Assembly (NCBI GenBank): GCA_001769005.1
Contig: MENE01000097.1
Span: 12,750 to 29,531 of the forward strand
DNA: 16,782 nt
Source of the DNA: Bacteroidetes bacterium GWA2_31_9b
GTDB lineage: Bacteria > Bacteroidota > Bacteroidia > Bacteroidales > UBA12077
Reading direction: 5' to 3'
Shown here one piece after another: positions 1 to 6,768 of the stretch. The notes beneath the pieces are model-generated. The model did not search any database. It saw only the letters and a list, made by a program, of their open reading frames with translations, and was not told where the DNA came from. Within the stretch, counting starts at the first letter, position 1. Each line of letters starts with the position of its first letter. The translations under genes and the position numbers were made by a program.

Positions 1-97
1 AGCAACCAATGGTTGCTTGCAGAATAGCTGATTGCGATTCGCCTGGTGGACGAAAAACGGGTTCGTTATATTGTATTGGAGTAAAAAACATAGTCAT
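1..97 (-). CDS. Radical SAM protein, N-terminal fragment (runs off the window)
   Basis: Only the first 32 codons are in the window. The peptide begins MTMFFTPIQYNEPVF and continues with RPPGE, an ILQATIGC segment, then the window ends. The pattern 'RPP-E-x-x-S-x-I-L-Q-x-T-I-G-C' is the usual N-terminus of a B12-binding-less radical SAM family, in which the next residues would be S-x-N-x-C-x-F-C and complete the CxxxCxxC iron–sulphur site; the cysteine at the very edge would be its first ligand. The family match is from memory of such proteins, and most of the gene is unseen. Two in-frame ATGs exist, at 97 and 91; neither has a Shine-Dalgarno sequence, so the choice is open. The tRNA-Thr gene lies upstream on the same strand. 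Confidence 0.6.
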   Translation of the reverse strand, partial: MTMFFTPIQYNEPVFRPPGESQSAILQATIGC

Positions 98-128
98 TTT
101 TAAATTAAACTTAAATAATACTTTATTA

Positions 129-166
129 ACCACTAAGGCACTAAGAACACGAAGGATCACAAAGGA
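129..166. repeat. Degenerate short tandem repeat, AC(T/G/A)AAGG-type units
   Basis: Four consecutive imperfect 8–10 base units can be read: ACTAAGGC, ACTAAGAAC, ACGAAGGATC, ACAAAGGA, preceded by ACC. The block lies between the tRNA-Thr gene and the start of the radical SAM gene. Similar 'CCACTAAGGCACTAAG'-like strings are known from intergenic DNA of many Bacteroidetes and other bacteria, but their role is not established. It is not obviously part of a coding frame. Confidence 0.55.
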
Positions 167-181
167 AAGTATTAATAGATG

Positions 182-254
182 AGCCTTCCACGGGAGTCGA
201 ACCCGCGACCTGCTCATTACGAATGAGCTGCTCTGCCAACTGAGCTAAGAAGGC
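182..254 (-). tRNA. tRNA-Thr (anticodon CGU)
   Basis: The minus strand folds into a complete 73-nt cloverleaf. The acceptor arms are GCCTTCT and GGAAGGC, with seven pairs including a terminal T·G, and T at the discriminator position. The D stem is GCTC/GAGC with an AGTTGGCA loop. The anticodon stem is GCTCA/TGAGC with loop TTCGTAA. The variable loop is AGGTC, and the T stem is GCGGG/CCCGT with loop TTCGACT. The anticodon CGT occupies 219–221 and reads ACG threonine codons. CCA is not encoded: the bases after the discriminator are CA, then T. The 3' end of the SpoIIE phosphatase gene is 33 bases upstream on the same strand, so the tRNA may be transcribed separately or by read-through. Confidence 0.96.
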
Positions 255-287
255 TTAATCGATTAAGAAATCAGGTGGTAAAATTAA

Positions 288-2510
288 TTAAATTTTAATT
301 CCTAAACCAACTACATCGTCAATCTGCTCCTGGCCTTCTTTCCAGTAGTTAAAAGTTGTTTCAATAATTTCTTTTTGAAGATGCATTGGTTTGTCTGCAT
401 TTTTCAATATCATTTCACGAAAAGCACTATACATGAAACGTTTTTTATCAACACCACCAAACTGATCGGCAAAACCATCACTAAACATATAAATCTGATC
501 ACCTTTTTGTAATTGTATTTCATGATTGGTAAACGGATCCATTTTATGATAAATAGCTATCGGCATTTTATCCGGTTTTATTTCAAAAAGTTTTAAATCA
601 ACTCCATCAACTTCAAATTCCAGAACTTGAGATTTTTCCAGTTTAGGAATTTGATTACTTACAATATAAATTGAGTTATGAGCACCAGCATATTGAACCA
701 TGTTAGTTTCGTGGTTAATGCTAACAAGGGCCATATCCATACCATCGCGAGGAGCACCTATTTCTACTTTTTGCTTTAAATTTCTTACAATCTCTTTTCG
801 TAATTTTCGAAGAATAACTCCCGGATGAGTAACATATTCTTTCATTACAATTTCGCGAAGAAATGAAATGCCCAACATACTCATAAAAGCACCAGGAACA
901 CCATGTCCGGTGCAGTCAACTGCAGTAATTATTGTGTTCTTTTCCACTTTCGCCCACCAGTAAAAGTCACCACTTACAACATCTTTTGGTTTATAAAAAA
1001 CAAAATGATCGGAAATACCTCCTTTAAGTAGTATTGGATCAGGCAATAATGATGACTGAATTATTTGTGCATATTCAATGCTCTGCGATATTTTCAAATG
1101 AGTGATTTCTAAATCCAGTTTTTGTGAGTAAACCATATCGCGTTGAGCTTCAATTTCGTCGCGCTGTGATTCAATTTCTTCTTTTTGCTGCAAAATCTCA
1201 GCATTTTTCAACTCCAATGCTATATTTGCTTTCTTTTTAATTTTGAAAAGAAAAAATAATACAGATAGCCCAAATATTGCCAATCCTATAAAAATTAAAT
1301 AGAAAATCTGAAAAATATTTTTTCGTTTAAGTTCTGTTTCTTTTAGTTTATTCTCGATTGTTAAATATTTAATATCTTTTTCCTTCTGCTCAAATTCAAA
1401 TTGTGTTTTAAGAATATCTATTCTTCTTTGAGAATTTTCTTTTATTAATGTATCATTCAGATTCTGATATTCTAAAAGATATTTATATGCATTTGCTGAA
1501 TCTCCAATATTTGCATAAACACCTTGCATTGCTGACAGAACATCGAGGCGAGTTCGAATATTCTCTGGCATAGTTTGAATTAGTTTATAGGCTTTATTAA
1601 TATAATCAAGTGCCAAATCTGGTTTTTTAATTTTACTATACAAATCGGCAATTTCAGAATAGCATATTATTTCATCAATTGTTTGATTATTAGCAATAAA
1701 AATTTTAAGAGCATTGTGTAAATTGGTAAGTGCATTATAATATTCATTATTTTCAATATAAATATCACCAATATTAGCCATGCACTGAGCAACTCCTACC
1801 TGGTTTCCAATTGATTCGTGATCTTTTTGTGCCTGACGATAAAGTTTAATGGCTTTATCGAAATTTTCTCTCCGTTTCTCAATAGTTCCTATATTTTGGG
1901 TTGCTATAATAACTCCTTTTTTAAAATTTGCTTTTTTAAAATAATCAATTGCTTTTATATACGATTTCTCAGCAGCATCTAACTCATTCATTGCCATATA
2001 TAAATTACCTAATCTTCCGAATAACTTTCCTGCATCAACCGGATTTTTTTCGATAGGATAAGCTTGAATAGCTTTTAAGAAATGGTCCAGCGCTTTTTCA
2101 TTCATTTCAATTTGCAAATATAGATTTCCCATATTATTGTGAGCCTGGGAAATTAACATTGAATCGTTTATGATTTCAGAATTATTTAATGCATCTAAAG
2201 CAATTATTTTTGCATTAAAGTAATCGGAACGATCAATATAAAGCATTAGAAGGTTCGTTTGAGCATTAAAAGCAAGTTTATAAAATCCTTTTGATTTACT
2301 TTGTGAAATCCCTAGTGTATAGAAATATTCAGCAGTATCCGGGTTGTCGTAATAATATATATCAGCCAGTTCGAAATATGCGTTAATTATAACAGAATCA
2401 ACTTCAGTAGTTCGTAGTACATTCTGAATGCTATCAGTATTCTGACTTAATAAATTAAATGAATAAAATATTAATACAGATAAAAATAGAAATCGAATTA
2501 TTTTTGGCAT
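288..2510 (-). CDS. TPR-repeat, membrane-anchored SpoIIE-family (PP2C-type) serine/threonine phosphatase
   Basis: Residues 1–22 are a signal peptide (hydrophobic core FLFLSVLIFYSFNLLS). Residues about 40–350 are a row of tetratricopeptide repeats, with blocks such as AHNNMGNLYLQ, FGRLGNLYMAM and CMANIGDIYIE; they should be periplasmic. A single membrane helix spans about 400–424, followed by a charged coiled coil rich in E, Q and R (about 425–475). The C-terminal 260 residues are a SpoIIE/PP2C domain: GDFYW (D515), DCTGHGVPGAFMS (D532), FSDGF (D678) and the terminal QIDDVVGLGIKI (D732) supply the metal-binding aspartates of this family. Such proteins dephosphorylate Ser/Thr substrates, often anti-sigma antagonists; the partner here is unknown. 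The TPR part probably senses a periplasmic ligand or protein. All key residues are present, so it should be active. The ATG start gives a normal signal peptide. Confidence 0.93.
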   Translation of the reverse strand: MPKIIRFLFLSVLIFYSFNLLSQNTDSIQNVLRTTEVDSVIINAYFELADIYYYDNPDTAEYFYTLGISQSKSKGFYKLAFNAQTNLLMLYIDRSDYFNAKIIALDALNNSEIINDSMLISQAHNNMGNLYLQIEMNEKALDHFLKAIQAYPIEKNPVDAGKLFGRLGNLYMAMNELDAAEKSYIKAIDYFKKANFKKGVIIATQNIGTIEKRRENFDKAIKLYRQAQKDHESIGNQVGVAQCMANIGDIYIENNEYYNALTNLHNALKIFIANNQTIDEIICYSEIADLYSKIKKPDLALDYINKAYKLIQTMPENIRTRLDVLSAMQGVYANIGDSANAYKYLLEYQNLNDTLIKENSQRRIDILKTQFEFEQKEKDIKYLTIENKLKETELKRKNIFQIFYLIFIGLAIFGLSVLFFLFKIKKKANIALELKNAEILQQKEEIESQRDEIEAQRDMVYSQKLDLEITHLKISQSIEYAQIIQSSLLPDPILLKGGISDHFVFYKPKDVVSGDFYWWAKVEKNTIITAVDCTGHGVPGAFMSMLGISFLREIVMKEYVTHPGVILRKLRKEIVRNLKQKVEIGAPRDGMDMALVSINHETNMVQYAGAHNSIYIVSNQIPKLEKSQVLEFEVDGVDLKLFEIKPDKMPIAIYHKMDPFTNHEIQLQKGDQIYMFSDGFADQFGGVDKKRFMYSAFREMILKNADKPMHLQKEIIETTFNYWKEGQEQIDDVVGLGIKI

Positions 2511-2630
2511 TTTTTTTAATTAAAGTGAAGAGAAAAACTTTAAATTAACTTGTATAGATTTTCAGTCACTAAATATATATAAATAAATTTCAATAATAAT
2601 AATTAAGTACCGATTTGAATAAATTGAAAA

Positions 2631-2951
2631 TTAATTATCATTGCATCTTCTTTTTTTACCCATACTTTTTCCACCTAACAATCCCCAGCCACCACTACCA
2701 ATAAGAAATCCAAATGCATACCATGCACCATTGTTATTTTGTGCATAAACTGTAATATCATCTCGAAACAACATAATTACAAAATCTATTGGAGCAATTA
2801 TTCCATGCCACAAACCACCCCAAAAACCAAAAGTATGGCCTTCTAAACAAGCATCTACAATTTCTTTATTTGAACAGGAAGAAAAAATCACAGAAATTAA
2901 AACAAAAAAAACGACTAAAATCAACTGTTTTTGATTGCTAAATGTTTTCAT
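2631..2951 (-). CDS. Small lipoprotein with GLWHGIIAPI motif, function unknown
   Basis: The product is 106 aa. It starts with a lysine, then a hydrophobic segment and a lipobox-like FSSC (C26), so it is probably lipidated and exported. The mature part has two short hydrophobic, glycine- and tryptophan-rich stretches, GFWGGLWHGIIAPIDFVIMLF in residues 42–62 and WYAFGFLIGSGGWGLLGG in residues 77–94. They are separated by a polar segment with YAQNNNGAWY, and a basic tail (KKRRC) ends the protein. The arrangement VDACL-E-G-HTFGFWGGLWHG recurs, as far as I recall, in small uncharacterised lipoproteins of Bacteroidetes and related genomes, but no function is known to me. The hydrophobic stretches could sit in the membrane. 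The gene is 120 bases upstream of the phosphatase on the same strand and divergent from the LytTR gene. Confidence 0.8.
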   Translation of the reverse strand: MKTFSNQKQLILVVFFVLISVIFSSCSNKEIVDACLEGHTFGFWGGLWHGIIAPIDFVIMLFRDDITVYAQNNNGAWYAFGFLIGSGGWGLLGGKSMGKKRRCNDN

Positions 2952-3009
2952 ACGAATTATGTTTTAAATTAAAGTTTACCAACACTGTTTAAAGATATGA
3001 AAAATCTAT

Positions 3010-3041
3010 ATTGACTATTTATTATGCAACGATTATTTTTG
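3010..3041 (+). promoter_or_regulatory. Bacteroidetes-type promoter for the LytTR regulator gene
   Basis: A −7 element TATTTTTG at 3034–3041 fits TAnnTTTG exactly. A −33-like ATTG at 3010–3013 lies 20 bases upstream, inside the accepted spacing. The predicted start of transcription is near 3047, giving a leader of about 60 bases before the ATG at 3108. Confidence 0.55.
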
Positions 3042-3107
3042 ATTCTCTAATAATAAACATGATTGAAAATAACCTAATCTTTATGTAACTTTATCAAAAA
3101 ACAATAG

Positions 3108-3962
3108 ATGGATAATGATAAGAAAAATTTCATTGATTCATTTAAAGATGAATTAAGCAGATTGATTTCAATTAGTTTTGGAGTCTTTTTGTTTATATTA
3201 TTTTTTCAACCCTTTCCACTTGAAATGCTTGATTACAATAATAGGTTATTATTTGTTACCGGATTTTGGTTAATTGCATTTATTTTTACTTGCATTGTTT
3301 TTATTCTTATACCAATTACTTTACCCAAATGGTTTAGAATAAGTGAATGGGAAAGTGGTCCTCCGTTTATACTTAATATTTTATTTTTAGTACTTGCTTC
3401 TACTGCTTTTGTTTTTTATATCAGGTATGTTGGGAGAGTTCCATTATCGTTTTACATTATTTTTAAAGTAATACTTGTTTGTTTATTTCCATTAATAATA
3501 TTAATAATTCTATATAAAAACAAATCATTAGAGCAATTCATAAGCATATTAAGAGAACAAAATAAGCTCTATTTTTCAAAAATACAGGAATATGAAAAAA
3601 TTGGAGAAAATGAAGAAATAATAATTCTTTCTGAAAATAAATCGGACAAACTAATTTTAAAATATAAAAATATTATTGCAATTAAGTCGGCCGATAATTA
3701 TATAGAAATTTATTATCTTGAAAATGAAATAGTAGAGAAAAAACTCATTCGAAATACTTTGAAAAACATTGAACATCAATTAATAAATCATAGAAATTTT
3801 ATTCGATGCCATCGTACAACAATTGTAAATATTATTTATATTGATAATCTACAAAGAAGCTATAGCGGTTATAGTTTAAAAATGAACTATTTAGAAGAGA
3901 AGATGCCAGTTTCACGACAGTATTTAATACAAGTAAAAGCCTCAATTTCTACCAACGAATAA
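3108..3962 (+). CDS. Membrane-bound LytTR-family transcription regulator
   Basis: The 284-aa protein has four hydrophobic helices in its N-terminal half (about 20–35, 48–70, 88–106, 113–136), then a short linker likely to form a coiled coil (138–165), then a LytTR DNA-binding domain (about 168–280). Recognisable LytTR features are IIAIKSADNYIEIYY (189–203), the NFIRCHRTTIVN block (230–241) and PVSRQYL near the end (267–273). It has no receiver domain, so it is not a normal response regulator; the membrane part probably senses a signal directly in the membrane or forms a complex with a membrane partner. It lies immediately upstream, on the same strand, of a methyltransferase and a fatty acid desaturase. 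A direct repeat of GTT-centred motifs starts five bases after its stop codon and could be its binding site. LytTR proteins bind imperfect direct repeats about two helical turns apart. Confidence 0.88.
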   Translation: MDNDKKNFIDSFKDELSRLISISFGVFLFILFFQPFPLEMLDYNNRLLFVTGFWLIAFIFTCIVFILIPITLPKWFRISEWESGPPFILNILFLVLASTAFVFYIRYVGRVPLSFYIIFKVILVCLFPLIILIILYKNKSLEQFISILREQNKLYFSKIQEYEKIGENEEIIILSENKSDKLILKYKNIIAIKSADNYIEIYYLENEIVEKKLIRNTLKNIEHQLINHRNFIRCHRTTIVNIIYIDNLQRSYSGYSLKMNYLEEKMPVSRQYLIQVKASISTNE

Positions 3963-3966
3963 GTTT

Positions 3967-4013
3967 GTTATTCACCCCAACAAAATGTTATTCACCACAA
4001 TTTGACCAAATTG
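3967..4013. promoter_or_regulatory. Candidate operator: 20-bp-spaced direct repeat plus dyad before the methyltransferase gene
   Basis: GTTATTCACC occurs at 3967–3976 and again at 3987–3996, exactly 20 bases apart, and the match continues as C/A then CAA. The second copy runs into a perfect dyad CAATTTG-AC-CAAATTG at 3998–4013. The repeat is compatible in spacing and in its central GTT with LytTR-type sites, but it does not match the published consensus closely. I could not place a convincing −7 element next to it. Confidence 0.45.
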
Positions 4014-4048
4014 CTCCCACTAAAATTGTAGTCCAGCCCTCTTTTTTT

Positions 4049-4068
4049 TAATCGATGCATTTCGATTA
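4049..4068. repeat. Inverted repeat TAATCGA/TCGATTA in the methyltransferase leader
   Basis: Seven perfect pairs flank a six-base loop (tgcatt), about 30 bases before the ATG at 4100. A run of eight T lies before it on the plus strand, the wrong side for a terminator of the upstream LytTR gene. It could be a leader hairpin or an operator. Confidence 0.4.
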
Positions 4069-4099
4069 TAAATTGCAGTTAAATTAAAATCAAATAGCT

Positions 4100-4915
4100 A
4101 TGATAAATTTTGTAGATAATTACTGTGAATTTCCTGCTATTATGCGACGACCAATGTGGCAGGTTTGGCATAAATTATTAATTCGTTTTGACAAAGACGT
4201 TTCTGCAAACTTTATGAATTATGGTTTTGCCGGTTTAAATGGAGAAAAAGTAGTTGAACTTGAAAAATCTGATGAAAATAATAGGTATTGTATTCAACTA
4301 TATGATCACGTAGTAAATGGTGTAAAAATTGAAAATAAATCGGTATTAGAAATTGGTTCAGGTAGAGGTGGTGGTGCCCATTACATTGCACGATACTATA
4401 AACCAAAAAAATATACCGGAGTTGATATTTCAACTAGTGTTATAAAGTTCTGTAATCAATTTTATAATGTACCGTGTTTATCTTTCGTTGAAGGAAAAGC
4501 AGAAAAAATACCTGTAGAAACAGAAACCTATGATGCAGTTGTGAATGTAGAATCGGCAAGATGTTATTGCGATATTAAAACATTTTTCAACGAAGTTCAT
4601 CGAGTATTAATTCCAAATGGGCATTTTTTATTTGCCGATATGATTGAAAATGGGAATGTAGAAGATATTCGTACAATGCTTATGAACTGTGGATTTGAAA
4701 TATACAAAGAATATAACATTACAAAAAATGTTGCTAAAGGACTTGAGTTGGATACCCAACGTAGAGAAATGCTTATTAAGAAAAAAGTACCAGGGATGCT
4801 AAGAAAATTCTTTTTAAATTTTGCTGGCACAAAAGGTACTGAACGCTTTAATTCATTTAGCAACGGCAAATTCGAATATTGGAGTTTTGTTTTAATTAAG
4901 AAACAAGCAGCATAA
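4100..4915 (+). CDS. SAM-dependent class I methyltransferase (phthiotriol/sterol-methyltransferase-like)
   Basis: The 271-aa protein contains a full Rossmann-fold methyltransferase core. Motif I is VLEIGSGRGGG (82–92), the acidic residue of motif II is D109 in TGVDIS, and the later strand is DAVVNVESARCY (145–156), followed by FFNEVHRVLIPNGHFLFADM (162–181). The string NYGFAGLNGE at 40–49 together with NRYCIQLYDH (61–70) resembles phthiotriol dimycocerosate methyltransferase-like proteins, which act on lipid or polyketide substrates. The substrate here cannot be read from sequence. The basic, aromatic-rich C-terminal 60 residues may contact membrane. It lies between the LytTR regulator and the desaturase on the same strand (84 bases to the desaturase, no clear promoter or terminator between), so the two enzymes are probably co-transcribed and may act on the same lipid. 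Confidence 0.88.
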   Translation: MINFVDNYCEFPAIMRRPMWQVWHKLLIRFDKDVSANFMNYGFAGLNGEKVVELEKSDENNRYCIQLYDHVVNGVKIENKSVLEIGSGRGGGAHYIARYYKPKKYTGVDISTSVIKFCNQFYNVPCLSFVEGKAEKIPVETETYDAVVNVESARCYCDIKTFFNEVHRVLIPNGHFLFADMIENGNVEDIRTMLMNCGFEIYKEYNITKNVAKGLELDTQRREMLIKKKVPGMLRKFFLNFAGTKGTERFNSFSNGKFEYWSFVLIKKQAA

Positions 4916-4999
4916 TAAACAATAATCGTGGTTTTTCGTTACTGAACTGGTTACTTACATTAAGTCATTATTTTGAAATTATAAAAAAGAATAAATTGT

Positions 5000-6097
5000 A
5001 TGGAAAAATTTAATATTAAATACCCGTCACAAAACAAACCGGAGTTTATAAATGAATTACGTGAGAAAGTTGGAAGATATTTCGAAACAAATAATATTTC
5101 AAAATATGGGAATTTCAATTTATATATCAAAACTATTTTCATGTTTGTACTTTATCTAACCCCATATATATTAATGCTTTCAGGATTTATACACTCTTTA
5201 GGAGGAGTTTTTATTTGCTGGATACTAATTGGATTTGGTAAAGCCGGAGTAGGTATGGGTGTAATGCATGATGCAAATCATCACAGTTATTCAGAAAACA
5301 AAACAATTAATAAATGGATGGAAAAAACCATGTACATGGTAGGTGGTTTTCCTCCAAATTGGCAGTATCAACATAACACGTTGCATCATGGTTATACAAA
5401 TATCGATGGTCACGATGAAGATATTGATCCTGGATCAGTTATGCGATTATCACCTCATAAACCACTATTGAAAGCTCATAAGTATCAATATTTGTATGGT
5501 TGGTTCTTATATGGACTTATGACACTTTCGTGGGTTACAACTAAAGATATTGCGCAATTGAACAGATATAAAAAAAGAGGAGCTCAACTAAGCAGTAATT
5601 ATACTTATAAGCAATTATTAAGAATACTGATAATCTCAAAGATTATATATTTTGGAATATTCATTCTTATTCCTATGTTGGTATTGCCTTTTGCATGGTA
5701 TTGGATTCCAATTTTCTTTATTACAATGCATTTTATTAGTGGATTTGTTCTTACCATCATTTTTCAAACAGCACATGTGGTTCCTACATCAATTTATCCA
5801 ATACCTGACGAAAATGGATCAGTTCAAAATAGTTGGGCAGTACATCAATTATTTACAACATCTGATTATTCACCCAAGAACAAAGTTTTTTCGTGGTTGA
5901 TTGGAGGATTAAATTATCAGGTTGAGCACCATTTGTTTCCGAACATTAGTCATGTTCATTACAAAAATATAGCAAAAATGGTTAAGGAAACTGCACAAAA
6001 ATATAGTTTGCCTTATTATGTGCAACCTGGATTTTTAAAAGCTTTATGGGAACATGGTAAAATGTTAAAAAAATTAGGTCAATCTTATTCCATTTAA
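5000..6097 (+). CDS. Membrane fatty acid desaturase (acyl-lipid, QVEHHLFP type)
   Basis: The 365-aa integral membrane protein has the three histidine boxes of a di-iron desaturase: HDANHH (90–95), HNTLHH (125–130) and QVEHH (307–311, in NYQVEHHLFP). Hydrophobic helices lie at about 42–62, 65–85, 163–180 and 205–256, the last long enough for two passes. A further conserved histidine is in QTAHVVPT (256–263). The Q-x-x-HH third box is the one found in delta-5/delta-6 'front-end' and related acyl-lipid desaturases, but no fused cytochrome b5 domain is present, so electrons must come from a separate ferredoxin or similar donor. The enzyme introduces a double bond into membrane acyl chains and would raise fluidity. 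The membrane-embedded LytTR regulator two genes upstream suggests control by membrane state or temperature; that is inference. Confidence 0.93.
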   Translation: MEKFNIKYPSQNKPEFINELREKVGRYFETNNISKYGNFNLYIKTIFMFVLYLTPYILMLSGFIHSLGGVFICWILIGFGKAGVGMGVMHDANHHSYSENKTINKWMEKTMYMVGGFPPNWQYQHNTLHHGYTNIDGHDEDIDPGSVMRLSPHKPLLKAHKYQYLYGWFLYGLMTLSWVTTKDIAQLNRYKKRGAQLSSNYTYKQLLRILIISKIIYFGIFILIPMLVLPFAWYWIPIFFITMHFISGFVLTIIFQTAHVVPTSIYPIPDENGSVQNSWAVHQLFTTSDYSPKNKVFSWLIGGLNYQVEHHLFPNISHVHYKNIAKMVKETAQKYSLPYYVQPGFLKALWEHGKMLKKLGQSYSI

Positions 6098-6165
6098 TGA
6101 AATTTGAAATTGACCTAAAATCAACATTTTTTAATCTGCAAGAAAAAATTTGTGATATAAGGTTT

Positions 6166-6237
6166 TAAAGTTCGGTAGAATATCAAATTAAATAATCGAC
6201 ACTTAAAAAAGCTATGATGCTATTTTACCGAGCTTTA
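6166..6237. repeat. Long imperfect palindrome between convergent genes
   Basis: The arm AAAGTTCGGTAGAATA (6167–6182) faces TATTTTACCGAGCTTT (6221–6236). Fourteen pairs are Watson–Crick and two are G·T in the plus-strand RNA, and one further T-A pair extends the stem to 17. The loop is 38 bases. It occupies most of the 167-base gap between the desaturase and the cold-shock gene, which converge. It has no T-run on either side, so it is not a standard intrinsic terminator, though a role as a convergent-gene transcript end is possible. Confidence 0.55.
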
Positions 6238-6264
6238 CTTCCTTATCAATAAATAACTATTAGA

Positions 6265-6714
6265 TTACTTAAATAACTTTACATTTATTGCAGTTAGTCC
6301 TTTTTGTCCCATTGCAACTTCAAAGGCTACAATATTATTTTCTTTTAACTCTTCAAGAATATTGTTTACATGAAAAAATACACTTTCGTGTGTTTCCATA
6401 TCTTTAATAAATCCAAAACCTTTAGATTCGTTGTAAAAACTTACAATACCTTTTCTAATAGGATCTGGTTTTTGAGAATTATCGCGTTTAGGAATACTAA
6501 TTTCGATATTCTCTAATTCAATTTTTTTCTTTTTAGTAGGATCAGGTGGAGTAGAAGTCAACATTCCATTTTCATCAACATAAGCTATCATGTTATCCAT
6601 ACTACCTTTCTCGTTATCTTTACGAGCAAGCTTTTTCTTCTCTTTATCTTTTCTCTTTTTCTCTTTTTTATTTCTTACTTCTTTCTTGCTTTGTGTTTCT
6701 TGCGATCTACCCAT
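6265..6714 (-). CDS. Cold-shock-domain protein with lysine-rich N-terminal extension
   Basis: The 149-aa product has an N-terminal part of about 85 residues that is extremely basic in its first 37 positions (blocks such as KKEKKRKDKEKKKLARK) and then acidic/polar. A cold-shock domain follows at about 87–149. The nucleic-acid-binding motifs are present: SKGFGFI (RNP1, 97–103) and SVFFHV (RNP2, 111–116). CSD proteins bind single-stranded RNA or DNA and melt secondary structure. The extension is not found in CspA-type proteins and probably adds non-specific RNA or ribosome binding. It is 54 bases downstream of the sigma factor gene on the same strand with no visible terminator between, so the two may share a transcript. 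The ATG start is the first in frame. Confidence 0.88.
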   Translation of the reverse strand: MGRSQETQSKKEVRNKKEKKRKDKEKKKLARKDNEKGSMDNMIAYVDENGMLTSTPPDPTKKKKIELENIEISIPKRDNSQKPDPIRKGIVSFYNESKGFGFIKDMETHESVFFHVNNILEELKENNIVAFEVAMGQKGLTAINVKLFK

Positions 6715-6768
6715 AATTTATTATTTAAGTTTATAGTTATTTATTTTTTACGAATATTACATTTTTTT

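Noticed and set aside
4042..4068. T-run and hairpin as a terminator for the LytTR gene
   Set aside because: The T-run precedes the stem on the plus strand, the reverse of an intrinsic terminator.
5652..5900. Second-frame open reading frame inside the desaturase
   Set aside because: It lies wholly within the desaturase in another frame; the desaturase frame has the histidine box and membrane helices here.
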